This document shows positions 22,201 to 34,000 of a stretch of DNA of 64,000 bases, piece by piece. This stretch comes from Paralvinella palmiformis. Its lineage: Eukaryota; Annelida; Polychaeta; Terebellida; Alvinellidae. The stretch is from assembly GCA_025642065.1 (NCBI GenBank), contig JAODUP010000447.1, forward strand, positions 261,501-325,500, in the 5' to 3' direction. The notes under the pieces were generated by a model. That model was not told the origin of the DNA. It saw only the letters and a list, made by a program, of their open reading frames with translations, and made no database searches. The translations under genes were made by a program, and so were the position numbers. The number at the start of each line of letters is the position of its first letter. The stretch's first letter is position 1.

Positions 22201-24637
22201 CAACAACCTTATGTACACTGAAAGAAATGTGCACATGAGAAGTAGAATGCCTTCTTGGAAGTTGATGACGTATACAAGTCCAAACCTTAATTTGGAAAGT
22301 TCAGTTATAGATGATCACTAATAAGGGATATCCAAGAAAGATTACATATCATGGATATTCAGAGCCTCTAACATTCACTGTTAAAAGTATCTTATAATTT
22401 AGAATTTAATAGCACAATTACAGTACTGATCAGAAGTTTAGAGCCAGTCAAAATATTTCCAAATTTGCCAGACAGACAGTAACCTTTCTATTATTATTGG
22501 TGTATGTTTAGGCTTTGTATCTAACTACTTTCATCAAGTGACAATGACATGGTGTATAACTGTCAAGTCCACGAACCAATTAAACTGATCTGAGATGCTT
22601 ATCAACAATACTTGTGAATTATGTTAAAAAGAACAGAACAAGTAAATTATTGAAGATTAGAACCTACAGAGAATATAAATGTCTTGTGAGATTGCAAAGA
22701 ATGTACATATTCTTAGCTGTTCACACACACATACACACACACACACACACACTGATGGAAACAAAATGTTCATTATTTATATTGTAATTTGTATAATCAT
22801 GCACTCCTTTCTAGTGAGTGACCAGATGATACTTTAATTGAGATGGTTTGTGGTATGTGTTTGATCAGATGTCAATGGTTAGGTCTGTCAAATATTACCT
22901 GACCGAGTTAGCAGATTTTCAGCAATTTGTGACTTCTTCCATTTTTAGGAGCATTTCATCAAAAGAGCAGGCAGCTCAAGCTGCCACCAATGTCACTGAA
23001 CAGTTGATGACAATCAGCAGGAGAATGGCAGCCCAGGTGAAACAAGGTCAAGATACAGTAAGCACTTTAGGTAGGTTTACGATATGACAACAATGAGATT
23101 AGTACGTCTCTTCTAAATGATAATAACTATAGTTTGTACCCACTTTTACCCACATTGGGATAAGTACCTTCTGACGTGGGATAAATAATAGAAAGGTGAG
23201 AAACCAGTTTCATGGAAATGTTCATTAAAAATACCCAATCATGCCTGATTTAGTCCCATTGAATCATAGTTTACAATCACTCTCGGTGTGTAACTAAGTT
23301 TATTTTAAGTGTTTTGTCCATTTTACAATAGGATAAATTTTTTTTTTAAAAGTGTGGACCTTGTTTACAAAAGTAGAATTATGAGCGTAATGATTAAATA
23401 TCATTTCCGAACCAAGTTTTAATATTATTCACCACATAATGTTCACGAATCTTGAGCCGAGTGGAGTATGATGGCCTGATTGTTGGATTGTGGACACCAA
23501 ACTTAAGAGAGCTCCATTTCAAGTCTATCCACTCCCTCCTGGTGATTCTGCTGGTCAGATAAATGGCAAATTAAAAGATTGTAGCCACTTGATGGTGATG
23601 ATTGTGCCTGAATCGCTGAACCAAACACGAAACAGTTGAATCCTTGATGGAAAGGAATATGTAATGTTGATGAATCCACAATGTCATAATTGAATCAGAA
23701 AATAAATGAATGAACATTTAGTGCTAGCCAGAAGTTTACAATTTCTAGTTTCTGGACAGGCTGATGATACTGCCATGAGGGTATGTTTTTTTTTGTGTGA
23801 ATGTAAACAGCTATGGTCTATTGGATACTGGCAGTACATGCTATGTATAGCATAATATGTAATCAGTTAAAATTATGTTGATGCCTCTCTACAATAAATG
23901 GCAGCTGTGCAAGATAAATGTTATTAGAACGATGGAATTAAAAATGATAGATTAAATAATACAACAACAAAAACACAAAGAGCAGAAACGCTACTTCAAA
24001 TTTAAATCTAATTTTTATATTCCTTTTGTTTTGTGGAAATAAGAAGTTCATCCATGTACTAAATTTAATTATTACTAATATTACGACTTATATTCCCAAT
24101 AGTTATACTACTATTGATCTTATACGCTGTAACACAGTCTGCGGGGAATTTCCTCAAATAATTGTTTTAAAAAAATGATTGGGTTCATATAAAAATTGTG
24201 CTAGTCTTAGGTACAGTGGTAATTTTATTTTACATTTTGGTGTTATTAAGTCAGAAAATACTACTTAATGTCGATTTGTAATATTAATTATATTATATTA
24301 TTGAAATAATTAAATACGGTTCAATATGTTATGTAGTCTTTGTGTATTGAGAAATAAAGTTCCTTTCCATGCACAAATTCCGTTATATGTGAAGATTAGT
24401 ACACATTCATCATAAAGTATGTAATATGTTTTCACTCCAGCAACGTCCTCAAGACAGATAAACCAGACTCAGGATGAGTTTAAGAATATGGCAAGCCACA
24501 TACAGAACTCGCAGCGATTATTGACAAGATACGGCCGACGAGAATGTACAGATAAAATATTAATAGTTTTTGCAATTATGTTCTTCTTTGCTGCAGTTTT
24601 ATATATTATTAAGAAAAGACTTTTTAGTGTCTCTTGA
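16543..24637 (+). CDS. BNIP1: BNIP1 / Sec20, ER Q-SNARE
   Basis: Complete gene; exons 16543-16620, 18407-18499, 18636-18727, 20970-21068, 22949-23070 and 24441-24637, all phases agreeing; 226 aa against 228 in human. The N-terminus (VKICQQDIIRLDLEIKALIQ) and the middle (REVENHKKQLS) match BNIP1 closely. The SNARE helix spans roughly residues 130-190, followed by one membrane anchor (about 200-218, KILIVFAIMFFFAAVLYII) and a short luminal tail after KKRLF, so it is a tail-anchored protein. Family knowledge: BNIP1/Sec20 works with syntaxin-18, USE1 and SEC22B in fusion of Golgi-derived COPI vesicles with the ER; its N-terminal helices contact the Dsl1/NRZ tether. An AATAAA at 24680-24685 lies 43 nt after the stop. 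Confidence 0.96.
16621..18406. other. BNIP1 intron 1
   Basis: Contains the interrupted CAATTCC-family element at 17002-17530 and an AT tract. Nothing recognised elsewhere. Confidence 0.6.
17002..17530 (+). mobile_element. CAATTCC-family MITE, interrupted copy
   Basis: Starts CAGACATGATGG and continues like the copy at 21386 (TCAATTCCAATTCCACTC, then the core near 17370-17420). About 240 bp of unrelated DNA interrupts it (roughly 17095-17340). That insert includes two tandem 25-bp units (about 17321-17370) sharing CCTGGAATATCTACTC. The right terminus is lost and no target duplication is visible. Confidence 0.65.
18407..18499 (+). CDS. BNIP1: BNIP1 exon 2
   Basis: Encodes residues 27-57 of the N-terminal helical region (DTRKCTQSTELLQDLNQSI...). 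Acceptor ATTTAG, donor TTAAG|GTATTA; phase 0 at both ends. Confidence 0.93.
18636..18727 (+). CDS. BNIP1: BNIP1 exon 3
   Basis: Encodes residues 58-88: DLERLAREQERETD then ILREVENHKKQLS, the strongest match to vertebrate BNIP1 (LLQEVENHKKQMLS). Acceptor GGATAG, donor GTAG|GTGAGT, phase 2. Confidence 0.95.
19098..19722 (+). mobile_element. TTAA-flanked non-autonomous DNA element, copy 1
   Basis: Begins AGGGATAGTCCACCT and ends GGGTGAACTGTCCAT, inverted ends agreeing at most positions, between TTAA sites at 19094-19097 and 19723-19726. TTAA targets are used by piggyBac and Kolobok superfamilies. No ORF. The interior contains an AT microsatellite absent from the copy at 45401. In BNIP1 intron 3. 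Confidence 0.75.
19888..20100 (+). repeat. 'TTTATATAGCGCC' dispersed repeat, copy 1
   Basis: Shares with 31905-32115 the ordered words TTTATATAGC, AACTCCCAAGGGAGCATACA, GCCATTAT.TATAGGCGCAAAG and ATCATGTCCT-like ends. A short fragment occurs near 25155. I know similar sequences as common in molluscan genomes; its transposon class is not evident. Confidence 0.6.
20970..21068 (+). CDS. BNIP1: BNIP1 exon 4
   Basis: Encodes about residues 88-121 (VQVELRRAYVASQLAIEK...), the linker before the SNARE helix. Acceptor CATTCAG, donor AAAA|GTAAGT, phase 2. Confidence 0.92.
21386..21717 (+). mobile_element. CAATTCC-family hAT-type MITE, 332 bp
   Basis: Left end CAGACATGGGGTCAATTCC and right end GAATTGACCCCATGACTG are inverted copies. 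Flanks TACTGCAC (21378-21385) and TACTGCAA (21718-21725) form an 8-bp target duplication with one difference. In BNIP1 intron 4. The best-preserved plus-orientation copy. Confidence 0.85.
22075..22160 (+). repeat. Fragment of GTTTAACGACAC-type repeat
   Basis: 'GATGGATGAATAAATG' followed by GTTTAATGACACATCGGCAC resembles a repeat I associate with molluscan genomes. A reverse-oriented fragment seems present near 27990-28015 (GGTGTCGTTAAACACCAA). Degenerate; limits approximate. Confidence 0.4.
22722..22752. repeat. (AC)n microsatellite
   Basis: AC dinucleotide run in BNIP1 intron 4, about 200 nt before exon 5. A similar (CA)n run lies at 30084-30110. Confidence 0.9.
22949..23070 (+). CDS. BNIP1: BNIP1 exon 5: N-terminal half of SNARE helix
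   Basis: Encodes about residues 121-161, with TEQLMTISRRMAAQVKQGQD matching human TESLMGISRMMAQQVQQSEE. Acceptor TTTTTAG, donor TTTAG|GTAGGT, phase 1. Confidence 0.95.
24441..24637 (+). CDS. BNIP1: BNIP1 exon 6: end of SNARE helix, membrane anchor, stop
   Basis: Encodes residues 162-226 and TGA at 24635-24637. It contains TSSRQINQTQDEFKNM, the transmembrane segment and KKRLFSVS. No HDEL-type retrieval signal is present, as in animal BNIP1. Confidence 0.95.
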
Positions 24638-25201
24638 TTGTTGTTGTGTCATTAGGTGTTAACATTTTAGTAAAATGAAAATAAAATTGTGTTCCTCTTC
24701 TGTTTTAAACAGTGTGTACATCTGCATGTTTTTATGATGTTATGGAACAATGGTTGGATTTGTTACAGCCACTCTTGTGCGCAAAGTAGGCTAAATGGGC
24801 TGTATCATGGAATGAAAAGTCACCCCATTGTCAAAGATGCATACCCTAATTACTTCACGATTTGTAACCTGTTTTCATACCTGGTCTTTACCCGAGAAGT
24901 TTCTTAATAAAATGACATCTTTGTTTTTGAAACACTTTCTGTTGTCTGGGGCTTTGTTACCTCTTTTATAGACCATTAGAACTCCCTTTTACATGGCATA
25001 TTTAATTATAGCAGTTTGCACATGAATAAATAATAAAAGTGGTTCGTACGGTATTGACTTTTTGCCAAGCCATCTACTTGCATATTTTCTGCATTTGAGA
25101 ATACGAGGACAACTTCAACATCGCATAACTTAGGAAAGTCGGTATAAAATAATCCATGTTTATATAGTGACAAAACCAGGTAACCCTGTTCTAAATTTCT
25201 G

Positions 25202-25238
<37 letters not shown>

Positions 25239-25980
25239 GTTATATTTTTGTGTAGATGACGCAATACAGTCACCTTAATCCAAACATGATGAATTATGAT
25301 AATACTAATACAACTGATGTTGATACCTTCACGTTTCCTAACTAAGTGCTGCCTAGCATTTATTCAATTACTAAAATTATGTTTATTATATATGTAATTA
25401 ATAAAACATAAATATTACCTATGAATTGAGATATATTTGTCATCCAATTTATTTTATAGGTGGATCTTTGGGTTATCAGAATGTGTCTTTGTTCTAATTG
25501 GCAGTTAGGCTCTAATTAAATGTTCGCTTCTCTTGATACGGTCACTTACTTGACAAACTGGTTAATTAATGACCTCTAATTTTCATGAATGCTGAAGTGC
25601 CTATGATATTCAAGGATGACTTACTGGGAAAAACCCTGAAATTTTTCTATCTTCAATCCAAATAATCAGGAACCATTCACTACCATCAAGTTATATCCAC
25701 TTCCCCAGTATACTGAAATATTATTACAGTAGAACCAAACTATATATATATATATATATATATATGCATACAGATTCCGTAGGACTTTATGATTAAGTAA
25801 TTTGATGCACTTAGATGACAATATTATTAATGGACTACCAGTAATCAGAATTAAAGTAGATTCACTAGGATTCAGTAAAATTTATGTAAAGCAAGGCTTA
25901 TTATGACTTATTACTGTCATTGAATAAAACTGAATTATGAAAATGGAATCTGTTCAAGTAGCTGATGGTTGGATATTTTA

Positions 25981-26065
25981 TGGCCACGCCCTTCAGACAT
26001 GCCCACATTGAGATTTGAACTTGGGTGGTTGAGATCTGTGGCCAACCACGCTTCCAGTTAGACTA
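25981..26065 (-). repeat. Family A SINE fragment
   Basis: Minus-oriented head region (CCTTCAGACATGCCCACA, GAGATTTGAAC and the tRNA-like end). The distal body and ATC tail are missing. Confidence 0.55.
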
Positions 26066-28597
26066 TTGAGTGCTCAAGTAGCAGATTTTTTTCTTCTTCT
26101 AATCTCTCTCTCTCTCTATACATATATATATATATATATATATCCATCCACATATAATATAGTATAAATTGATCATACATAACTATTTACCATTAACCAA
26201 AATTTTATTTGTATTACCATTAGAGACAATTCACGAAAGCATTATTTCACACTGACCAAATAAACATGAACAATCAAATAATAATAATACATTGAATGTC
26301 CAATCTGAACAGTGAATGCCATTATAATCTAGATTAAATGTATTACAGACAAACTTGTGGGTTAATTCTATGATTTACTGAACCACGACAAAAAATGTAC
26401 ATTAAAATAATGATAGTGAAGTTAATAGTCATTGTATGTTAAGCCAATCTTGTTTTATAGTATATAATTTAATTGTGACTTCTCATAATTATAATCTCTC
26501 TCTCACACAAACATAGGCAGTACAAAAATACAAATTTTCACAAGAAGCAATACAGAATTATACACTGGCAATCAACATATTGCAATGCAAATAAACCCAT
26601 ACATTTTAAAAGTATACGAAATTGGAATGTTGTCAGACAGAAGAGCACCCGATATGTTTACGTTAGCAACAGACTTGTATCAAATCACAAACAAATGCTT
26701 TGACCATTATTATGCAAAATCCAACGCCACTGTTGCAACACGCCAAACACAGTGGAATGATGCAAGGACTTCGACTCAATTCCAATGACACACAGCTGGC
26801 CTTTCCCGCACATACACCGGTTAGGTTGGTCACAAAGGAATGAGTGAGTATTGTTTTTGACTGGGCTCAGTGATGGTCTTACTATGAAAATGGGATGACT
26901 AAGCCTTTTACTGATGGATGAAACAACCCCACAGACAATGAGATGATTCTATTTCAAAACCTGTAGCCCCCTTTAGCCATAAAAGGATATCCATTTGGAT
27001 AAAGTGGACTTTTATGCAGATTGTGTCATTAACGTATTGGAAAGAAAAAAACAAGATACTCCCACATAGGCTGGCCTAGTATAAAGTTCTTAGAGAAGCA
27101 GTGACGAATTTGGACCTGTTAAAGAATATATTTAATTTCTTAAAAATATTTAATCTCTTAAATAGATCTAACTATATGAGAAAGAATCAGCATTTTCTCC
27201 TTGTGTCAGTCAAAGTTTGTTTATTTTGAAATTTTGTCCACCACTCCTGGTTAGAGGGATCTTTTAGTTTACATCATTGCTTTCACAAATTGGGGGGAAA
27301 AAAAACATACAGAAAAAGTCCATAACATTTCATCACCAACAGCAATAAGTCCCAGTACATCACTGATAAAAGACATAGTGAGAGCTATCTTGTGAGAGAA
27401 GAAGACATGTTTAATGAAGGCACACGGATAGGCAAACTGGCACCTGGTTGCTTAGCAGCACGTAAACATTGATTAGGAGAAGAAAAAAAACATATTTTAT
27501 CAATTTGGTTGTGAATTCAAAACATGTATAAGCATCGATTCATTTAAATATGGTTTCTTCTATTACATACGACCAAAAAGTCACAACATTTTGTACATGC
27601 CCCGTCTGTTCAAGGTCAACAAACCAAATTAATTACTTGCTATTCCACACTGGGGGGGGGGGGGAGAGGTCTTCACTCTAAAACACCCAGTGTGGTAGTA
27701 CTGAACTTCCACTATTCCACTTATCTGTGTTGGACGTAAATCTTGGTCTGTGGTGGTTACAGTGTATTATCTGTTGTTGCGAATTCCTTAACAGAAGACA
27801 TCGTGATGAAACAATGGGTTGAACAATGATGACTAAATGCCAATAAAAAACACGAACAGCTTGAGAAGTGGCAGACTGAGCAGACGCAATACTGTTAAAT
27901 GGAGCCGGTTATGGCGTATAAATACTTCATCAAGCCCACACGCTCCTACTAACCGTGTCTCGGCTGTGATTAGCAATAGAAGGTTTCTGGTTATGAACGC
28001 GGTGTCGTTAAACACCAACTGGCCTCAAACCTAACGTGATAATAACTAGATACCGTCGGCTTATTTTCGGGCGTTGGTATTGTCGCCATGTTGTGGTGAG
28101 AGTATTGTGACGATCAATCGTCGTAACACCACCACAATAGCTCGTCGGTTGGCATCCGTCATATCCCTGAGACAATATTATTATGACAATGGAAATATTA
28201 CTGAACAGATGTTAAGCAATGCACAAACACACACACGCACACACCCAGAGCTAAATAAAGATCATTATATATAGCTTCAACGTTAAATTAAATGCAATAG
28301 TTATCTTAAACTATGGTTACTCTCTAATCCTATCTGTCTGGGAATGTAACTGTTCAGAAATAAATCTAGGACACCGTAAAAAAAACATTCGCCTCTCCAA
28401 TATTCTATTTAAGAGAAGCAAGAATTAGAAATATTGATGAAGACTGATGAACATCTATAAACTGATTTCCACATTACTGGCTTCAGGGTGGCTTCTATTC
28501 AGTTTCCACCCAATCGCGAAACAATGAGGAATAATTGTTTTCATCGATGAACTGAATTACTGACATTCAGCCTTCTCGCGTACAAAAGACATAAGTG

Positions 28598-28804
28598 CAG
28601 GACTGCATCTAGCATTTCATTAGAATGGGCCAACAACTAGGAATGAAGTCCCACCAAGCTGAACAGAAGCCGCAGTCTTCGCCAGCATGCATGAAAATAT
28701 ATCTGTAAAAATTCCGGTCATACGGAGCAGTAGGTTTAAAAAATTGTGGGAATAGATAAAAAAAGGCTGAAACCCTCCATTCCCGCATCCTAGATGCAGT
28801 CCTG
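28598..28804. repeat. 15-bp inverted repeat pair
   Basis: CAGGACTGCATCTAG at 28598-28612 is exactly complementary to 28790-28804, enclosing 177 bp. They could be the ends of a small element, but no flanking target duplication is visible. Confidence 0.5.
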
Positions 28805-30358
28805 TACATATACATGATGCACCGCATCAGATGTAATTAGATATCTCACCACATTATGGGCTTGAAATCAATAGAGACCAGGATTTTTTTAAATAAGGCA
28901 CTGGGCATTTATATGTGGGAAAATATGCGCAAAAAAATCTAAGTTCGACCAGCAGACGACACCAAGAATACAAAAATGTGTTTGAAACAACAAGTGCAAG
29001 ACAACAAATTAATGGATTGAATAAATAGTGATGCTGTAAACTTTACAAAATGTTAATGAACCTGATTAATATCTGACTTATGACAATTCATGGTAGACGA
29101 CTTTAAGCTTACCATTAACAGCAGGAACTTCATTCTATTATGAATTAGCAAGCAAAGGCACTAATTACCTAAATGCAAACATGCTGTGATTTAACTCATT
29201 AGTGTAATCTATACGTATAAATATATTTCAAAAATTTACGTTACTGTTAAATGGAGTGAATAAAACGTATACAAGGAATTTTCATGTAATCAGCACTTAA
29301 TTACTTAGTATTTTGATCTACTGTAACAAGAAGACATCACCAAAGCATGAGTTAAATAGTTGATGGTAACGTATATCCGAAGACCGCAGTTCTTGGGATC
29401 CCAGGGCAAAGATGTAGGAATCACTTTTTGGTGATTTTAAAGATGAACAGTTACATAAGGCATGCGATCCTGGCGCAAGTGACTTTTATACAACAGAGCT
29501 GTCACCAAATGGTTAATATCTGCTACGAGTATAAAGAAAAACAGAAAAGGTATTAATTAATTACATATCTCTGCTTATTAGTTGATTAAAATCTCGTAAA
29601 ACGTTTAGACAGTCGCATCATTCGACTGATAAAGTACACGTCAACTTAGTCTTCATACAGATAGAAGTAACAAAGAAAAATTAAGAACATGTTAGATGTA
29701 CTATATAGCTGTTGAAGGGTTCACCGACCTATCGTTCGACACAGCTCTGTTAACGTTTTGTTGTTAAAAATCGTCTATATGTTAATCTACTTTGTTTAAC
29801 GCTAAAAGAAACCATAAAAAACTTTATAATGATGTACTGGTATGTATAATTTGCTTTGCACATATGATTAAAAAATCTGTTACATTTTGTACCTTAACTC
29901 ATTTATCCATGTCATTTCTTACTGGTTATCTTCAGTAACATTCAGATGACAGCAGTACTCGGCATGGCCAATCAGAAAGAAGGCGAACCAACAACGTAGC
30001 ATAATATCACACACGAAATCATCTCATCCAATCATAGCCATCCTACGATACCTTAAAGTCACATGTCAAAGTTACCATGCCATTACACACACACACACAC
30101 ACACACACACAAGTACAGATATCCATGGGATGCCATCACATCACACAGAGTCGCAACAATATTAGGATCACTGCTGTGGTATGCATCCCATAATTGAATT
30201 CAGATGTTTCCTATTAAATGATTGATATAGTAGCTCCGATGACTATAAAAAATAATAACAACCTTTAAGTCTAATATAACATTATCTTAGATAATTACTA
30301 TCTACTAAATGGCAAATGCTTTGTTCTCAAATATCTATAAGTTTTGATTATGCTTCTG

Positions 30359-30451
30359 CTACGGCTGATGGGGCTGCTGATGATGTGATGGTTGTTGTTC
30401 GGGATGGTGTGTTTGTTGATGCAGCTGTTGGAGATGCTGTGGTCTTTGTTG
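30359..30451 (-). other. In-frame Q/H/P extension beyond the TMTC3 stop
   Basis: After the TGA, 30 further codons in the same frame encode only Q, H, P, L, R, T, E and S before a TAG at 30359-30361. The composition equals that of the tail. Either the TGA arose in a longer Q-rich frame, or it is read through. Context: CAA TGA CAA. Confidence 0.6.
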
Positions 30452-31027
30452 TCATTGTTGGGGATGGCTTGGCTGTTGGTGATTCTGTTGCTGTTGCAGT
30501 GGTGGTTGTTGTTGTCGGTGAGAGTGTGGCTGTCCATGTCGTGGTAATTGCTCGGGCTGCACTGGAGGTTGGTGTTGTTGTTCATGGTGTGACAGCTGCT
30601 CTGACTGTTGATGTGGTTTCGGTTGTTGTTGTTGTTGATGTTGTTGCCGTTTGGTAAGTTGTTCTGGTGGTTGTTGATGTTGTGACTTTTGCTGATGCTG
30701 CTCTTGTGGTTGCTGCACAGGTAGGGATTGTTGTTGTTGTTGTTTTATCTGTTTTTGATGTTGCTGCTGCTGTTGCAGTGGTGGTTGTTGTTGATGGGAT
30801 GGCTCCTGATGTTGTAGGAGTTGGTGATCCTGCACTGGAATTTGTTCTTGTGGATGCTGTGGTTGTTGTTGTTGTTGCTGCTGTTGCTGGTCAGTATGTA
30901 CTTCCTGTACTGTAGGTAACTGGTGTTGTTGCCTTGGCGGCTGCTGCTGCTGCCCTGGGGGTTGTTGCTGTTGTGGCATTGGTGTTTCTTGTTGCTGTTG
31001 TTGCTGCTCCTGCTTCAGTCGCTGTTG
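30452..31027 (-). CDS. TMTC3: TMTC3 coding exon 19: glutamine-rich C-terminal tail
   Basis: Encodes residues 825-1015, then TGA at 30452-30454. Composition is dominated by Gln with Pro and His, including an uninterrupted run of nine Gln. CAA and CAG codons are mixed, so it is not a young pure repeat. The acceptor is TTTTTTAG and the phase agrees with exon 18. It starts QQRLKQEQ, which could continue the last helix as a coiled coil. Known vertebrate TMTC3 tails lack polyQ. The same frame stays open for 30 codons after the TGA. Confidence 0.85.
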   Translation of the reverse strand, partial: QQRLKQEQQQQQQETPMPQQQQPPGQQQQPPRQQHQLPTVQEVHTDQQQQQQQQQPQHPQEQIPVQDHQLLQHQEPSHQQQPPLQQQQQHQKQIKQQQQQSLPVQQPQEQHQQKSQHQQPPEQLTKRQQHQQQQQPKPHQQSEQLSHHEQQHQPPVQPEQLPRHGQPHSHRQQQPPLQQQQNHQQPSHPQQ

Positions 31028-34000
31028 CTAAAAAAAGACAAATTATAACATTTATAAATGTATTTATAATCTCTCTCTCTTTCTCTCTCTCTCACTCACA
31101 TACACACACACACAAACACATTCAAAGCAATGATCTCTCAAACGCCAAGCAATAATATTATTTTTACAGACCTGCTGTGCCTGGTTTATCCTTGTACGAA
31201 CAATGTTAAGATGCTGCTGTACATAATCCTCTTGTGGTGCCAGCTGCAGCGTCTTCTCCAGACACTTCTCGGCGGCCAATAGCTGTCCACGTTCCACGTA
31301 CACAACGCACAGATTGTGATTGGCCTGGACATTATCTGGATCCTTCTTCAGGATCATCTCAAAGTTTGCCTCTGCAGCATCAAGGTCCTTGCGTACATTT
31401 ATGTTGATGTCTCCCATCAGGATCAGTCCCTTTGTGTGATCTGGATAGTGCTAGAAATTAGATTTTTTATGAGCAATGATAAAAATTCATAATGTTTATA
31501 TTCAGCCAATGTGCTAAAATAATCCGACTTCAGGATCCTGCCACTATCTCATTTTGTAAAGAAACTCTCATTTAATATGAACAGTGGAGCTGAGATGAAG
31601 CACCAAGTCTGTTTCATACTGATTAAATTTAAAATCACCTTTTCAACACATAACAGCAATTACTGGAGCAAAACAAAACAAAGAATTTGCTCCCTCCTAG
31701 GCCATTTTAGACCTTCAAAGGGTTTTATTCGTGCACTTTCATTCAGCTTTTAACAGCATCAGTGTGGAAAATGAGATGAGGCCTAATTCTTTTCCACATT
31801 CCACAAATACAGGAGATAATGCAATTCAATCTTATGACATATTACATCTGCAATGCATGCATTACCAACTTCATCATGTTGCCCCACTCCTCCCCCCTGC
31901 AGTATAATAATAATAATATATTAAAATTTGATATTTATATAGCAACCTATTCAGCTATATAGCTGCACTAAGGCACTTAACAGTATTGTTATTCCAGATG
32001 CAAACCTGTTCGAATCCAGCACATATTTCAACTCCCAATGGAGCATACAATGCATGCTGCCATTATTTATAGGCGCAAAGCATTACTCAAACACGAATCC
32101 ATCATGTCCTATAAGGTTCTCATTTTCATGGATGAGTGAACCTGTCACCACATGGTGACTGTCAGACATACAAACCCACGACCCTTCGGCTACAAGTCCT
32201 ATGCTCTAACTAACTTAACTATGCTATCAGTATCACAGCTCGTATGGTGAGTTCAGAGAACACCCAGCTATATCTGAAGAATGTTTCATCCTTCACTTCA
32301 TCTCATTCCTTCTAGGGGCTGCTACGGTCATTTAGTTTACAGTGTGAACAAAAGTGCCCATAAAACAACAGCAATCTCTCACCATCAAAACTAACTGACA
32401 AAAATAAACCTGTAGGACCAATCACTGATTATATTTGGTGAATGGGATGTGTTAGTTCAAGGACTACTCCATCACAGCAAGGACTACTCAATTCAAAGAC
32501 CAAGTGAGTCAGACATTCACTCACAGTCGTGGTGCACAAATCATCAGGGTTTGTCCTTTGGCTGTGGTAAGGCATGGATGATGATGATGATGATGATGAT
32601 GATTGATGTTTTACGGCCACTTTTGTGCACACGGTAAGCTAAATGGGCCGAGCGACCTCCGAAGGTAATGAAGCGAAGTCAAAGATGAAACACCCTTCAG
32701 ATATGCCCACGCTGAGATTTGAACTCAGGTGGTAGTGATCTGTGATCCAATGCACTACCAGTTATACCATGGAGGCACCCCTGATAAGGCATGGAGCGAG
32801 TCCTTTGCTTAACATTGGGGCTGGTCACACTTGGGATGTACGGCTGCGGAGTGACTCTGAAGGAAACATCGCACAAACCTAGATAACATCGTGATTGGAA
32901 CCCTGATCCACAGAGGTTTGCAGTATAGTAATTTAATCACTATTGCAGGACAAAGGTTTCATCAGTCAGACAACTGGTGATGTTTGTCCTGGTTAAGTGC
33001 CATCTAATGAAAAATTCGAAATTTACCTATAACTAGTCCCATTGGAAAAGCAAAAAAACAGTGACAATCCGTGTCACACTGACATGCCCAGCAACCTTTA
33101 TAACTGCCATTCAAGCCAAATATTATTCAACTGACTGGGATTTTTCGTTAAGATATAACAATATTAATATTTTACACAGCACCTTAATCAACTCAAGTTA
33201 CTCAAAGGTGATTTACACTGAGAACAGAATTTAAGCATGTTCTGGCTTGTAAAGCACGAACACATTATATACATAATACAGTACTTTATAAATATTATAA
33301 ACAGACACAGTTTATCAGAGAGAATCAGAAAGAGGTATTATATAACAATGCATTGCTATAGTCCAGTCAAGAAATTATACGGACTTCAACTAAGGTCATG
33401 CATGTTTCATGATTTACAAATCGCATTGCCTCAGTTACAGAATTCTAGCTAAAATCTTTGACTGATACCTCTGACCATGACATTTTGATACCCAAAGTGA
33501 CATGCGACGTTTTGATACCCGAAGTGACATTTTGATACCCGAAGTGACATGCACCATTTTGATACCCGAAGTGACATGCAACGTTTAGTCATCGCTGCTC
33601 ATAAATGATTTAGATCAGAGTTCAATAAACAACACAAAACAGAAACATCAAAAACGCAAATATATCTCACACACAGATTGACAGATACAAAACCAAATAT
33701 AGTTAAGCAGACAAAACAGACTGACCAAAGAACAACAATACAGATGGACAGATCAACGGATACACTAACTGACTAAGAGACAAAGAGAAGCAAACAGACA
33801 GAAAAACAGATGAAGAAAGACAACAAAGTCAACATACACGGAAGGACAGACAGACAGTAGAATGCTTACCTTTAATAATTGTTCCAGGTATGGTATAGCA
33901 GCTAAAGGTTGCTTCAGATCGTGGTTCAGCATCAGGGCCGTGTTAAATAAAGCACTGCGGAAGTCTTCCTTTATCTATTAAAATCAAGATTATTATTTCA

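Larger units (their letters stand above)
24638..30358. other. Convergent BNIP1-TMTC3 intergenic region
   Basis: Separates the 3' ends of two converging genes. It holds the BNIP1 poly(A) signal, AT tracts, a SINE fragment at 25981, a 13-G run (27652-27664) and a short inverted repeat (28598/28790). A stretch at about 27840-28160 is visibly richer in CpG than its surroundings, with no convincing coding frame. No conserved gene recognised. Confidence 0.65.

Noticed and set aside
30316..30915. Long Val/Ala-rich plus-strand ORFs
   Set aside because: They are the antisense shadow of the TMTC3 Q-rich exon; codons for Gln read backwards give Val, Ala and Cys/Leu strings.
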